Positions 1 to 5,104 of a stretch of DNA of 10,668 nucleotides are shown piece by piece. Position 1 is the first letter of the stretch; each line of letters opens with the position of its first letter. Under the pieces are notes generated by a model. That model saw only the letters and a program-made list of their open reading frames with translations, was not told the DNA's origin and did no database searches. Source of the DNA: an uncultured Collinsella sp. (GTDB lineage Bacteria > Actinomycetota > Coriobacteriia > Coriobacteriales > Coriobacteriaceae); contig CAUGKA010000059.1 in assembly GCA_959599615.1 (NCBI GenBank), positions 1 through 10,668 of the forward strand, in the 5' to 3' direction. The translations under genes and the position numbers were made by a program.

Positions 1-688
1 CGCCGAGGGTCATAGCCTCGGTCTGGTCGTGGGTAACGTAGATGAAGGTGCCCTTGATCTCGTGACGCAGCTTAATGAGCTCGGCGCGCATCTGGTTACG
101 CAGCTTGGCATCCAGGTTGGACAGGGGCTCGTCCATCAGGAAGACCTTGGGGTCACGCACGATGGCGCGGCCGATGGCGACACGCTGACGCTGGCCGCCG
201 GAGAGTGCCTTGGGCTTACGGTCAAGGTACTCGGTAATACCCAGGATCTCGGCAGCGGAGCGAACCTTGCGGTCGATCTCGTCCTTGGGGACCTTCTTGA
301 GCTCAAGCGTAAACGCCATGTTCTCGTACACCGTCATATTGGGGTACAGAGCATAGCTCTGGAACACCATGGCGATATCGCGGTCCTTGGGCGCCACGTC
401 GTTGACGCGCTTGCCGTCGATGAGCACGTCGCCCGAAGTGATGTCCTCCAGGCCAGCGACCATGCGCATCGTCGTGGACTTACCGCAGCCAGAGGGGCCA
501 ACGAGGACGATGAACTCCTGGTCGTGAACGGTGAGGTTGAAGTCCTCTACAGCGAGCACACCGTCCTCGGTAACCTTGAGGTTGTGCTTCTTCTCCTCGG
601 TCTTCTTCTTTTTGCCAAAGAAGCCCTTCTTTTTGGACTCGTTGTTGGGATACACCTTCTGAACATGTTTGAGAACGATCTCGGCCAT
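1..688 (-). CDS. Carbohydrate ABC transporter ATP-binding protein, MsmK/UgpC type (partial, C-terminus beyond the window)
   Basis: ATPase that would power the sugar importer encoded just upstream. The visible 229 residues hold the whole nucleotide-binding core: Walker A GPSGCGKST (residues 64-72), Q-loop in MVFQSYALYP, signature LSGGQRQR, Walker B FLMDEP, D-loop SNLDAK and switch histidine VTHDQTEA. These match the MsmK/MalK/UgpC family, whose C-terminal regulatory domain would lie past the left edge. The ATG at 688 is preceded by AAAGGTAG. Odd: Walker A begins at residue 64 rather than about 37 as in MsmK, because a lysine-rich insertion (about residues 17-43, with KKKGFFGKKKK) lies between the first two strands. 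The gene is 68 bp after the second permease and probably in the same transcript. MsmK-like ATPases can serve several importers (known of the family), so the partner is likely but not certain. Confidence 0.93.
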   Translation of the reverse strand, partial: MAEIVLKHVQKVYPNNESKKKGFFGKKKKTEEKKHNLKVTEDGVLAVEDFNLTVHDQEFIVLVGPSGCGKSTTMRMVAGLEDITSGDVLIDGKRVNDVAPKDRDIAMVFQSYALYPNMTVYENMAFTLELKKVPKDEIDRKVRSAAEILGITEYLDRKPKALSGGQRQRVAIGRAIVRDPKVFLMDEPLSNLDAKLRNQMRAELIKLRHEIKGTFIYVTHDQTEAMTLG

Positions 689-706
689 GTCTCTACCTTT
701 CGATAC

Positions 707-731
707 GCGGCGCCGCGCTGAGGGGCGCCGC
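707..731 (-). promoter_or_regulatory. Intercistronic hairpin between second permease and ATPase
   Basis: GCGGCGCC (707-714) is the exact reverse complement of GGCGCCGC (724-731), with a 9-base loop. It sits in the 68-bp gap after the permease stop and before the ATPase ribosome site. No T-run follows on the minus strand, so it looks more like an mRNA-stabilising or processing structure, or a weak attenuator, than a full terminator. Confidence 0.5.
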
Positions 732-756
732 CAAAACTTGCAAAACAGTTACGGCA

Positions 757-1596
757 TCAGCCCTTGACGGCACCTGCCACCACACCGTCGATGATGTACT
801 TCTGGCAGAAGATGTACATGATGACGATGGGGACAACGACCATCATGATGCAGGCCATCATGGGGCCGAGCTCGACGTGGCCATAGCCGCCGCGGAAGTA
901 CTGGATCAAGATAGGAATGGTCTTGTACTTGGTGGAGTCGAGCGTAAGGTAGGGCAGCAGATAGTCGTTCCAGACCCACATGGTCTCAAGGATGCCGACC
1001 GAAAGATAGGTGGGCTTCATAATGGGAAGGACGATCTTAAAGAACACCTGGACCGGGTTGCAGCCGTCGATCATGGCCGCTTCCTCAATCTCGAGCGGGA
1101 TGTTCTTGACGAAGCCGGCGAACATAAAGACCGCGAGGCCCGCGCCAAAACCAAGGTAGATGAAGCAGATGTTAAACGGCGTGTTAAAGCCGATGCGGTC
1201 CGCGAGGTTGGACAGCGTGAACATGAGCATCTGGAAGGGCACGACCATCGAGAAGACGAACAGGTAATAGAAGAAGTTCGAGATCTTGCTGTTGACGCGC
1301 ACCACGTACCAAGCGCACATGGAGCAGCACACCAGAATCAGCACGACCGACGTGACCGTGATGATAAGAGAGTACATAAACGCCGAGGCAAAGCCCTGCT
1401 CGTTCAGAGCGTGCACGTAGTTTGCGAGGCCGTTGAACGTCTCGGGCGTGAGCAGATCGAACGCCGTGGTGGTGCTGATTGCGGTCGCTTTCTTAAAGGA
1501 ATTGAGCGCAATCATGAACACGGGGTAGATCCATGCGAGCGACAGAATCGTAAAGAAGATCGAGAGCGCGCGGTTGATAGCCTTATCGCGTTTCAT
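757..1596 (-). CDS. Carbohydrate ABC transporter permease, MalG/UgpE type (CUT1)
   Basis: Second membrane subunit of the sugar importer. The 279 residues contain an N-terminal membrane segment (SIFFTILSLAWIYPVFMIALNSF), several further hydrophobic helices, and the EAA loop EEAAMIDG at residues 171-178 followed by KIVLPIMKP, the contact site for the ATPase. Length and motif fit the MalG/UgpE class. The ATG at 1596 overlaps the stop of the preceding permease by one base (TAATG), and its ribosome site AAGGAGGTG is formed by the last codons of that gene, so the two permeases are probably translationally coupled. Substrate cannot be read from the sequence; the neighbouring TreR-like regulator suggests an alpha-glucoside (inference). 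Confidence 0.93.
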   Translation of the reverse strand: MKRDKAINRALSIFFTILSLAWIYPVFMIALNSFKKATAISTTTAFDLLTPETFNGLANYVHALNEQGFASAFMYSLIITVTSVVLILVCCSMCAWYVVRVNSKISNFFYYLFVFSMVVPFQMLMFTLSNLADRIGFNTPFNICFIYLGFGAGLAVFMFAGFVKNIPLEIEEAAMIDGCNPVQVFFKIVLPIMKPTYLSVGILETMWVWNDYLLPYLTLDSTKYKTIPILIQYFRGGYGHVELGPMMACIMMVVVPIVIMYIFCQKYIIDGVVAGAVKG

Positions 1597-2450
1597 TACT
1601 GCTGCACCTCCTTGGACCTCGTGGCCTTAAGCTGGATCATAGAAATAGCGACAACCAGGATGCAGAAGATAACTGCCTTGGCCTGACCGATGCCCTGCCA
1701 TGCGATGCCAGCACGCGAATAGAACGTGTTGTAGATGTTCAGGGCGAGCATCTCGGTGGAGTGCGCCGGGGCGCCACCGGTAAGGGCGAGGTTCTGGTCG
1801 AACAGCTTAAAGCCGTTGGTGATGGACAGGAACAGGCAGATGGTGATGGTCGGCATCAGGTTGGGGATCTTAACCTTCCAAAACGTCTGCCATGCCGTAG
1901 CGCCATCGACCTTGGCGGCCTCGATGTAGTCAGACGGGATGGACTGCAGACCGGCGATGTAGATGATCATCATGTAGCCGACCTGCTGCCACAGGGTCAG
2001 GATGATAAGGCCCCAGAAGCCAGCGGCGGAGTTGAGGGCGATAAGCTGGGCACCCACGTTGGAGAGCAGGCAGTTGATCAGAATCTGCCAAATGTAACCC
2101 AGTACAATGCCGCCAATCAGGTTAGGCATAAAGAAAATCGTACGGAAGATGTTGGTGCCCTTGAGCGCCTTGCGAGTGAGCGCCTGCGCAATGGCCAGCG
2201 CGATCACGTTGATGAGCACCGTCGACAGGAAGGCAAACGCCACGGTAAAGAAGAACGACGTGGAGAACTGCGGATCGGACAGCGCGCGCACGTAGTTCTC
2301 GATACCGACAAAGTGCGCGTTATTGATGGTAATAAACTGGCAGAACGAGAGATAGAAACCCTGGATAAAGGGAATCACGAACCCGATCATAAACGCCAGG
2401 CACGTGGGCAGCATAAAGAGCGGCCACCAGCGCTTGAGTGCTTTGCCCAT
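1596..2450 (-). CDS. Carbohydrate ABC transporter permease, MalF/UgpA type (CUT1)
   Basis: First membrane subunit of the sugar importer, 284 residues. Visible features are an N-terminal hydrophobic segment (LFMLPTCLAFMIGFVIPFI), about six predicted membrane helices and the EAA loop EAAKVDGATAW beginning at residue 177, followed by KIPNLMPT. This is the short UgpA-like form, without the long periplasmic loop of enteric MalF. The ATG at 2450 is preceded by AAAGGA at good distance. It follows the binding-protein gene after 87 bp containing a strong hairpin and ends in a TAATG overlap with the next permease. It should pair with that permease to form the channel. Confidence 0.93.
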   Translation of the reverse strand: MGKALKRWWPLFMLPTCLAFMIGFVIPFIQGFYLSFCQFITINNAHFVGIENYVRALSDPQFSTSFFFTVAFAFLSTVLINVIALAIAQALTRKALKGTNIFRTIFFMPNLIGGIVLGYIWQILINCLLSNVGAQLIALNSAAGFWGLIILTLWQQVGYMMIIYIAGLQSIPSDYIEAAKVDGATAWQTFWKVKIPNLMPTITICLFLSITNGFKLFDQNLALTGGAPAHSTEMLALNIYNTFYSRAGIAWQGIGQAKAVIFCILVVAISMIQLKATRSKEVQQ

Positions 2451-2470
2451 AGAAGGGTCCTTTCAATATG

Positions 2471-2506
2471 CAGGGGGCGGGCAAACCTACGTCTGCCCGC
2501 CCCCTG
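2471..2506 (-). promoter_or_regulatory. GC-rich intercistronic stem-loop downstream of the binding-protein gene
   Basis: CAGGGGGCGGGCA (2471-2483) and TGCCCGCCCCCTG (2494-2506) form a perfect 13-bp stem with a 10-base loop. It lies 31 bases past the stop of the solute-binding protein and before the first permease. On the minus strand no T-run follows; the next bases run directly into the permease ribosome site. This is the position where binding-protein operons often carry a structure that protects the upstream mRNA or partly terminates, giving more binding protein than permease (known pattern, inferred here). Confidence 0.7.
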
Positions 2507-2537
2507 TCGCTAATCAGATAGCTTGGGCAGCAACTGC

Positions 2538-3854
2538 TTACTCGGAAGCAGCCTTCTCGGTCTTCCAGCCATCGACGAAGGCGTTCTTGACGCCGTCCCA
2601 CTTGGTGTTGTCGGCAGCATAAGCGATGAGAGCCTGCTTGAGGTTCTTCTTCCACTCCTCGGAGGGGATGTAAACGAAGTCCCAAGCGACGGTCTTCTTG
2701 CCGTCCTTGGCCATAGCAACGGCCTGCTGAGAGAAGACGTTGGTGGTCTCCTTAGCGCTCTTGAACGGGGCGGTCAGACCCATCTTGTCAGCGATGATGC
2801 TGGTGGCGGTGTCAGAAGTGACACACCAATACATGAAGTCCTCGGTGGCCTTCTGGGCATCCTCGGAAGCCTGGGAGCTGACGCACCAGTAGTTCTCGCC
2901 GCCGGAGCACAGGCCCTGGTTCTCCTCGCCGTCGACGCCGATGTAGATCGGCAGCATGCCGAGCTGGTCGTCGGTCATACCGGCCTTGGTGAGGTCGGCG
3001 TAGGCCCAAGAGCCGTTCTGATAGAAGACGGCCTTGCCGGTTGCGAACTCGTTGGTGGCGTCGTCACCGGTCTTGGAGGCGAGCTGCGAAGGATCGCAGG
3101 TGGAGTCGGTGATGTACAGGTCGAAGATCTGCTTAAAGTTGTCGAGATACTCGCCCTTGATCTCGTCGTCCTCCTGGTTGTGCTCCTTCTCGAACTCGTA
3201 GTAGAGCGGGAGGTTGGCGAGGTGGGTGGTGTAGCGCCAGCTGGAAGAGTCATCCATACCGGCGGAAGTGAAGGCACCGTCAACGCCGAGCTCGTCCTTG
3301 CGGGCCTGGATGTCATCGGCGCAAGCCTTCAGCTTGTCGAAGGAGTTGATGTCCTCGGCCTTGTAGCCGGCCTTCTCGAGGAGCTCCTTGTTGTAAATGA
3401 TGCCGTAGCTCTCCTGAACCCAGTCGATACCCAGATCCTTGCCGTCGGACTGCAGCGCCAGGGAGTCGTCGATGAGCTCGCCGCGGAGCTTGGTGTCGGA
3501 AAGATCGGCGCAGTAGTCCTTCCAGTTCTTAAGGCCGGTGGGGCCGTTGACCTGGAACAGCGTCGGAGCGGAGCTCTTGGACATCTCGGACTTGAGCTTC
3601 TCCTCGTAGGTGTTGGAGGCGGCGGTCACGATCTTGACCTCGACGCCCTTCTCCTTCTTGTACGCCTTGGCGATCTCCTTCCACTCCTTGTCGACCTCGG
3701 GCTTGAACTGGAGGAAGTAAACCTCGGCAGCGTCACCAGAAGCAGAGGAGCCAGAGCCGGCAGAACCACCGCAGCCCACGAGGCCCAGACCAAGAACCGC
3801 AGCCGCGGAACCAGCAAAGCCCAGGAACTGCCTTCTGCTCATTTCGTTCTTCAT
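2538..3854 (-). CDS. Extracellular solute-binding lipoprotein of a carbohydrate ABC importer, Tat-type signal
   Basis: Captures the sugar outside the cell and delivers it to the two permeases. The 438-residue product starts with a twin-arginine signal, SRRQFLG at residues 6-12, then a hydrophobic stretch and lipobox LVGC with the lipidated cysteine at residue 28, followed by a Gly/Ser-rich linker. The rest fits a family 1 (MalE/UgpB-like) binding protein, including YGIIYNKELLEKAG and a late FYQNGSWAY. The ATG at 3854 is chosen because AAAGGGTGG (3861-3869) lies 6 bases upstream; a GTG at 3872 would place that ribosome site inside the gene. It is the first gene of the minus-strand operon. Substrate is not known; regulator context suggests an alpha-glucoside. 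Confidence 0.93.
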   Translation of the reverse strand: MKNEMSRRQFLGFAGSAAAVLGLGLVGCGGSAGSGSSASGDAAEVYFLQFKPEVDKEWKEIAKAYKKEKGVEVKIVTAASNTYEEKLKSEMSKSSAPTLFQVNGPTGLKNWKDYCADLSDTKLRGELIDDSLALQSDGKDLGIDWVQESYGIIYNKELLEKAGYKAEDINSFDKLKACADDIQARKDELGVDGAFTSAGMDDSSSWRYTTHLANLPLYYEFEKEHNQEDDEIKGEYLDNFKQIFDLYITDSTCDPSQLASKTGDDATNEFATGKAVFYQNGSWAYADLTKAGMTDDQLGMLPIYIGVDGEENQGLCSGGENYWCVSSQASEDAQKATEDFMYWCVTSDTATSIIADKMGLTAPFKSAKETTNVFSQQAVAMAKDGKKTVAWDFVYIPSEEWKKNLKQALIAYAADNTKWDGVKNAFVDGWKTEKAASE

Positions 3855-3877
3855 TACAATCCACCCTTTCACACCGT

Positions 3878-3928
3878 GGCGGCACCCTTTGCCGCCGCCT
3901 TCGGAGATTGGCTCGGGGACTTTGCCCC
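3878..3928 (-). promoter_or_regulatory. Leader of the ABC operon with two small hairpins
   Basis: In the untranslated region between the proposed promoter and the binding-protein ATG there are two inverted repeats: GGCGGCA/TGCCGCC (3878-3884 and 3890-3896, loop 5) directly upstream of the ribosome site, and GGGG/CCCC (3915-3918 and 3925-3928, loop 6). They may shape translation of the first gene. No known riboswitch motif was recognised. Confidence 0.35.
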
Positions 3929-3938
3929 TTTTGCTGAC

Positions 3939-3946
3939 TTGTACAA
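3939..3946. promoter_or_regulatory. Short palindrome TTGTACAA over the proposed -10 box
   Basis: A perfect 8-base palindrome with the same half-sites (TTGT/ACAA) as the proposed TreR-type operators but without the four-base spacer. It may be an accessory half-site pair or coincidence. Confidence 0.3.
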
Positions 3947-3971
3947 TACGCTATTTGGCTAGTTGTTTGAA
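3943..3971 (-). promoter_or_regulatory. Candidate promoter of the ABC transporter operon
   Basis: On the minus strand TTCAAA (3966-3971) and TATTGT (3943-3948) are separated by 17 bases. The -35 box is the core of TTGTTTGAACAA and the -10 box overlaps TTGTACAA, so a bound repressor at either would block polymerase. The boxes are only moderate matches to consensus. Confidence 0.4.
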
Positions 3972-3974
3972 CAA
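3963..3974. promoter_or_regulatory. Candidate TreR-type operator 1 (TTGTTTGAACAA)
   Basis: TTGT-N4-ACAA with the same 12-bp geometry as the TreR operator TTGTATATACAA (remembered from Bacillus). It covers the proposed -35 box of the ABC operon. The repressor gene is the next gene upstream. Confidence 0.5.
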
Positions 3975-4025
3975 GTATTACTAGAGCGGTAGAAAAACTT
4001 CGGTGAACGGTAATTTCAACTTGAT

Positions 4026-4058
4026 ACTTGACAAGTTTTGTATAAACAATTATTTGTT
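4026..4058. promoter_or_regulatory. Candidate TreR-type operator 2 (TTGTATAAACAA) inside a cluster of palindromes
   Basis: TTGTATAAACAA at 4038-4049 differs from the TreR consensus TTGTATATACAA at one base. It is preceded by the odd palindrome ACTTG-A-CAAGT (4026-4036) and shares its right half with AACAA-TTAT-TTGTT (4045-4058). It lies 75 bp, about seven helical turns, from operator 1, a distance that would allow looping or cooperative binding (inference). Confidence 0.5.
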
Positions 4059-4067
4059 ATCGAATGC

Positions 4068-4122
4068 AGAGAAAACGCCCGGTCAAGCCGATGCATCGTC
4101 GGTTTGACCGGGCGTTTTCTCT
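4068..4122. terminator. Strong terminator after the TreR-like gene, potentially bidirectional
   Basis: The arms 4068-4086 and 4104-4122 pair perfectly over 19 bp, continue after one G/T position with CCGA/TCGG (4088-4091 and 4099-4102), and close on a 7-base loop. AAAA and TTTT lie within the arms, so each strand has U residues late in the hairpin. It separates the repressor transcript from the ABC operon on the same strand. Confidence 0.85.
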
Positions 4123-4160
4123 TTGAGGGCATGAGTCTCGTCAGGCTGCGAGCTAGCCGG

Positions 4161-4880
4161 CTATCGCTTGGAGTTGACGCGGTAGTGGAAGATCTCGGGA
4201 TGCGTGCGGGCATGCGTGACCTCGAACAAGATGCCGTCCGAAGTGTACGACTGGCTCTCCATGACGGCGACACAGTTGTACTTGCCAAGGTCCAAGTAGC
4301 TGCAGTCCTCATCGTTGGCGAGCTCGACACTCACCGTACGGCGGCTCGCCATCACTTTGATGCCGCGCTTGTGCTCCAGATAGCCGTAGATAGAATCCGC
4401 CGCGATCTCGGGGGTCAGGCCCTTGGCGATCGACGCCAAAAAGTAGCCGTGGTCCACCTGGCGCGCGCTGCCGTTGAGGCTTCGGACACGCACGACGCGA
4501 ATCAGCTCCTCGCCCACCTTAAAGCCCAGGCGACGAGAGAGTTGCTCAGTGCAAATCAAATGTTCAAAAGACTTGACCTCGGTCGATGCGACGGCATTGT
4601 TGCGTTTTGCGAACTCGCCAAACGACTCAACCTCTTCGAGTGCGCCCAGCATGTCGGTTTCGCCCTTAAGCCAAATAACGCGCACGCCCTTACCGTGTAT
4701 AGGCTGCACAAACATCTGGTCGGCCAGCATGCTCAAGGCGCGTCGAACGGTATTGCGCGTGCAGCCAAACTCCGCGGTCAGCTCGGCTTCGGTTGGCAGC
4801 ATCTCCTGAAACGCATAGGTCCCGTCGATGATGCGCGAACGGATCTCGCGGTAGATTCCTTCGTAAATCGCTTTTGGCAT
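4161..4880 (-). CDS. GntR-family (HutC/TreR subfamily) transcriptional repressor with UTRA domain, TreR-like
   Basis: DNA-binding repressor of 239 residues. Residues 1-70 form a GntR winged helix (PTEAELTAEFGCTRNTVRRAL, then HGKGVRV at the wing); from about residue 75 follows a UTRA ligand-binding domain. Similarity as remembered to Bacillus TreR extends over the full length, including YGYLE, RTVSVELANDED and LDLGKYN. TreR responds to trehalose-6-phosphate, so an alpha-glucoside phosphate is a likely effector here. The ATG at 4880 has AGAGGTGA just upstream. It is divergent from the PTS gene and upstream of the ABC operon; TTGT-N4-ACAA type sites near all three promoters suggest it controls both and itself. 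The ligand remains inferred, and another phosphorylated disaccharide is possible. Confidence 0.9.
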   Translation of the reverse strand: MPKAIYEGIYREIRSRIIDGTYAFQEMLPTEAELTAEFGCTRNTVRRALSMLADQMFVQPIHGKGVRVIWLKGETDMLGALEEVESFGEFAKRNNAVASTEVKSFEHLICTEQLSRRLGFKVGEELIRVVRVRSLNGSARQVDHGYFLASIAKGLTPEIAADSIYGYLEHKRGIKVMASRRTVSVELANDEDCSYLDLGKYNCVAVMESQSYTSDGILFEVTHARTHPEIFHYRVNSKR

Positions 4881-4913
4881 GATTTCACCTCTAATGAATA
4901 TGTATGGCTAGGC

Positions 4914-4941
4914 ACGATAGCATTTCTTAAAGTTGTTTAAA
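4914..4941 (-). promoter_or_regulatory. Candidate promoter of the TreR-like gene
   Basis: On the minus strand TTTAAA (4936-4941) and an extended -10, TGC-TATCGT (4914-4922), are spaced by 16 bases. The -35 box lies within GTTTAAAC, a proposed operator, which would give autorepression. Box matches are modest. Confidence 0.35.
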
Positions 4942-4944
4942 CCG
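4933..4944. promoter_or_regulatory. Operator-like TTGTTTAAACCG
   Basis: TTGTTTAAAC shares its left half and core with TTGTTTGAACAA at the ABC promoter, but its right half is ACCG rather than ACAA. An identical 10-mer recurs at 5055-5064, so this gap is flanked by two copies. Confidence 0.4.
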
Positions 4945-4980
4945 ATTATCGGTAAAGTACGGATTATTTACCGTCGACGG
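4941..4980. promoter_or_regulatory. Three overlapping palindromes in the divergent promoter region
   Basis: ACCGAT-T-ATCGGT (4941-4953), CGGTAAA/TTTACCG (4950-4956 and 4967-4973, 10-base spacer) and CCGTCGACGG (4971-4980) overlap end to end. They do not match the TTGT/ACAA sites and may bind a second regulator or form a folded leader. The rest of the gap to 5041 shows nothing recognisable. Confidence 0.35.
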
Positions 4981-5041
4981 TTCCCCCGAAACCCAAATCG
5001 GACCGAATCAAAACCGTCAATGCGGCAAGCAGCCAGTCCTC

Positions 5042-5064
5042 TACAATGAGTTCATTGTTTAAAC
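5042..5064 (+). promoter_or_regulatory. Candidate -10 box of the PTS gene with operator-like repeat at the start site
   Basis: TACAAT (5042-5047) is a good -10 box, without a clear -35. TTGTTTAAAC at 5055-5064 would lie over the start of transcription, a usual place for a repressor. The gene's ribosome site GGAAGG is at 5093-5098. Confidence 0.35.
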
Positions 5065-5104
5065 GTTCTTGCTCGCACAGCATGTTGCATCCGGAAGGCA
5101 TATT

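Noticed and set aside
29..721. 230-codon plus-strand frame opposite the ATPase, and similar frames at 877-1686, 1761-2513 and 4038-4940
   Set aside because: All mirror strongly supported minus-strand genes and show no family features of their own.
2523..3962. A 479-codon open frame on the plus strand opposite the binding-protein gene
   Set aside because: It is antisense to a gene with clear signal peptide and family motifs; its Leu/Val/Gly-rich product has no recognisable domain and no ribosome site. Long antisense frames are expected in GC-rich coding DNA.
4028..4056. Plus-strand promoter TTGACA-17-TATTTG
   Set aside because: It would run straight into the terminator at 4068-4122 with no gene in between; the sequence is better explained by the operator palindromes.
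5069..5104. Upstream in-frame start of the PTS protein (12 extra residues)
   Set aside because: The ATG at 5105 has a well-placed GGAAGG, and the protein then starts at the family-typical MLQKIQRFGGAMF.
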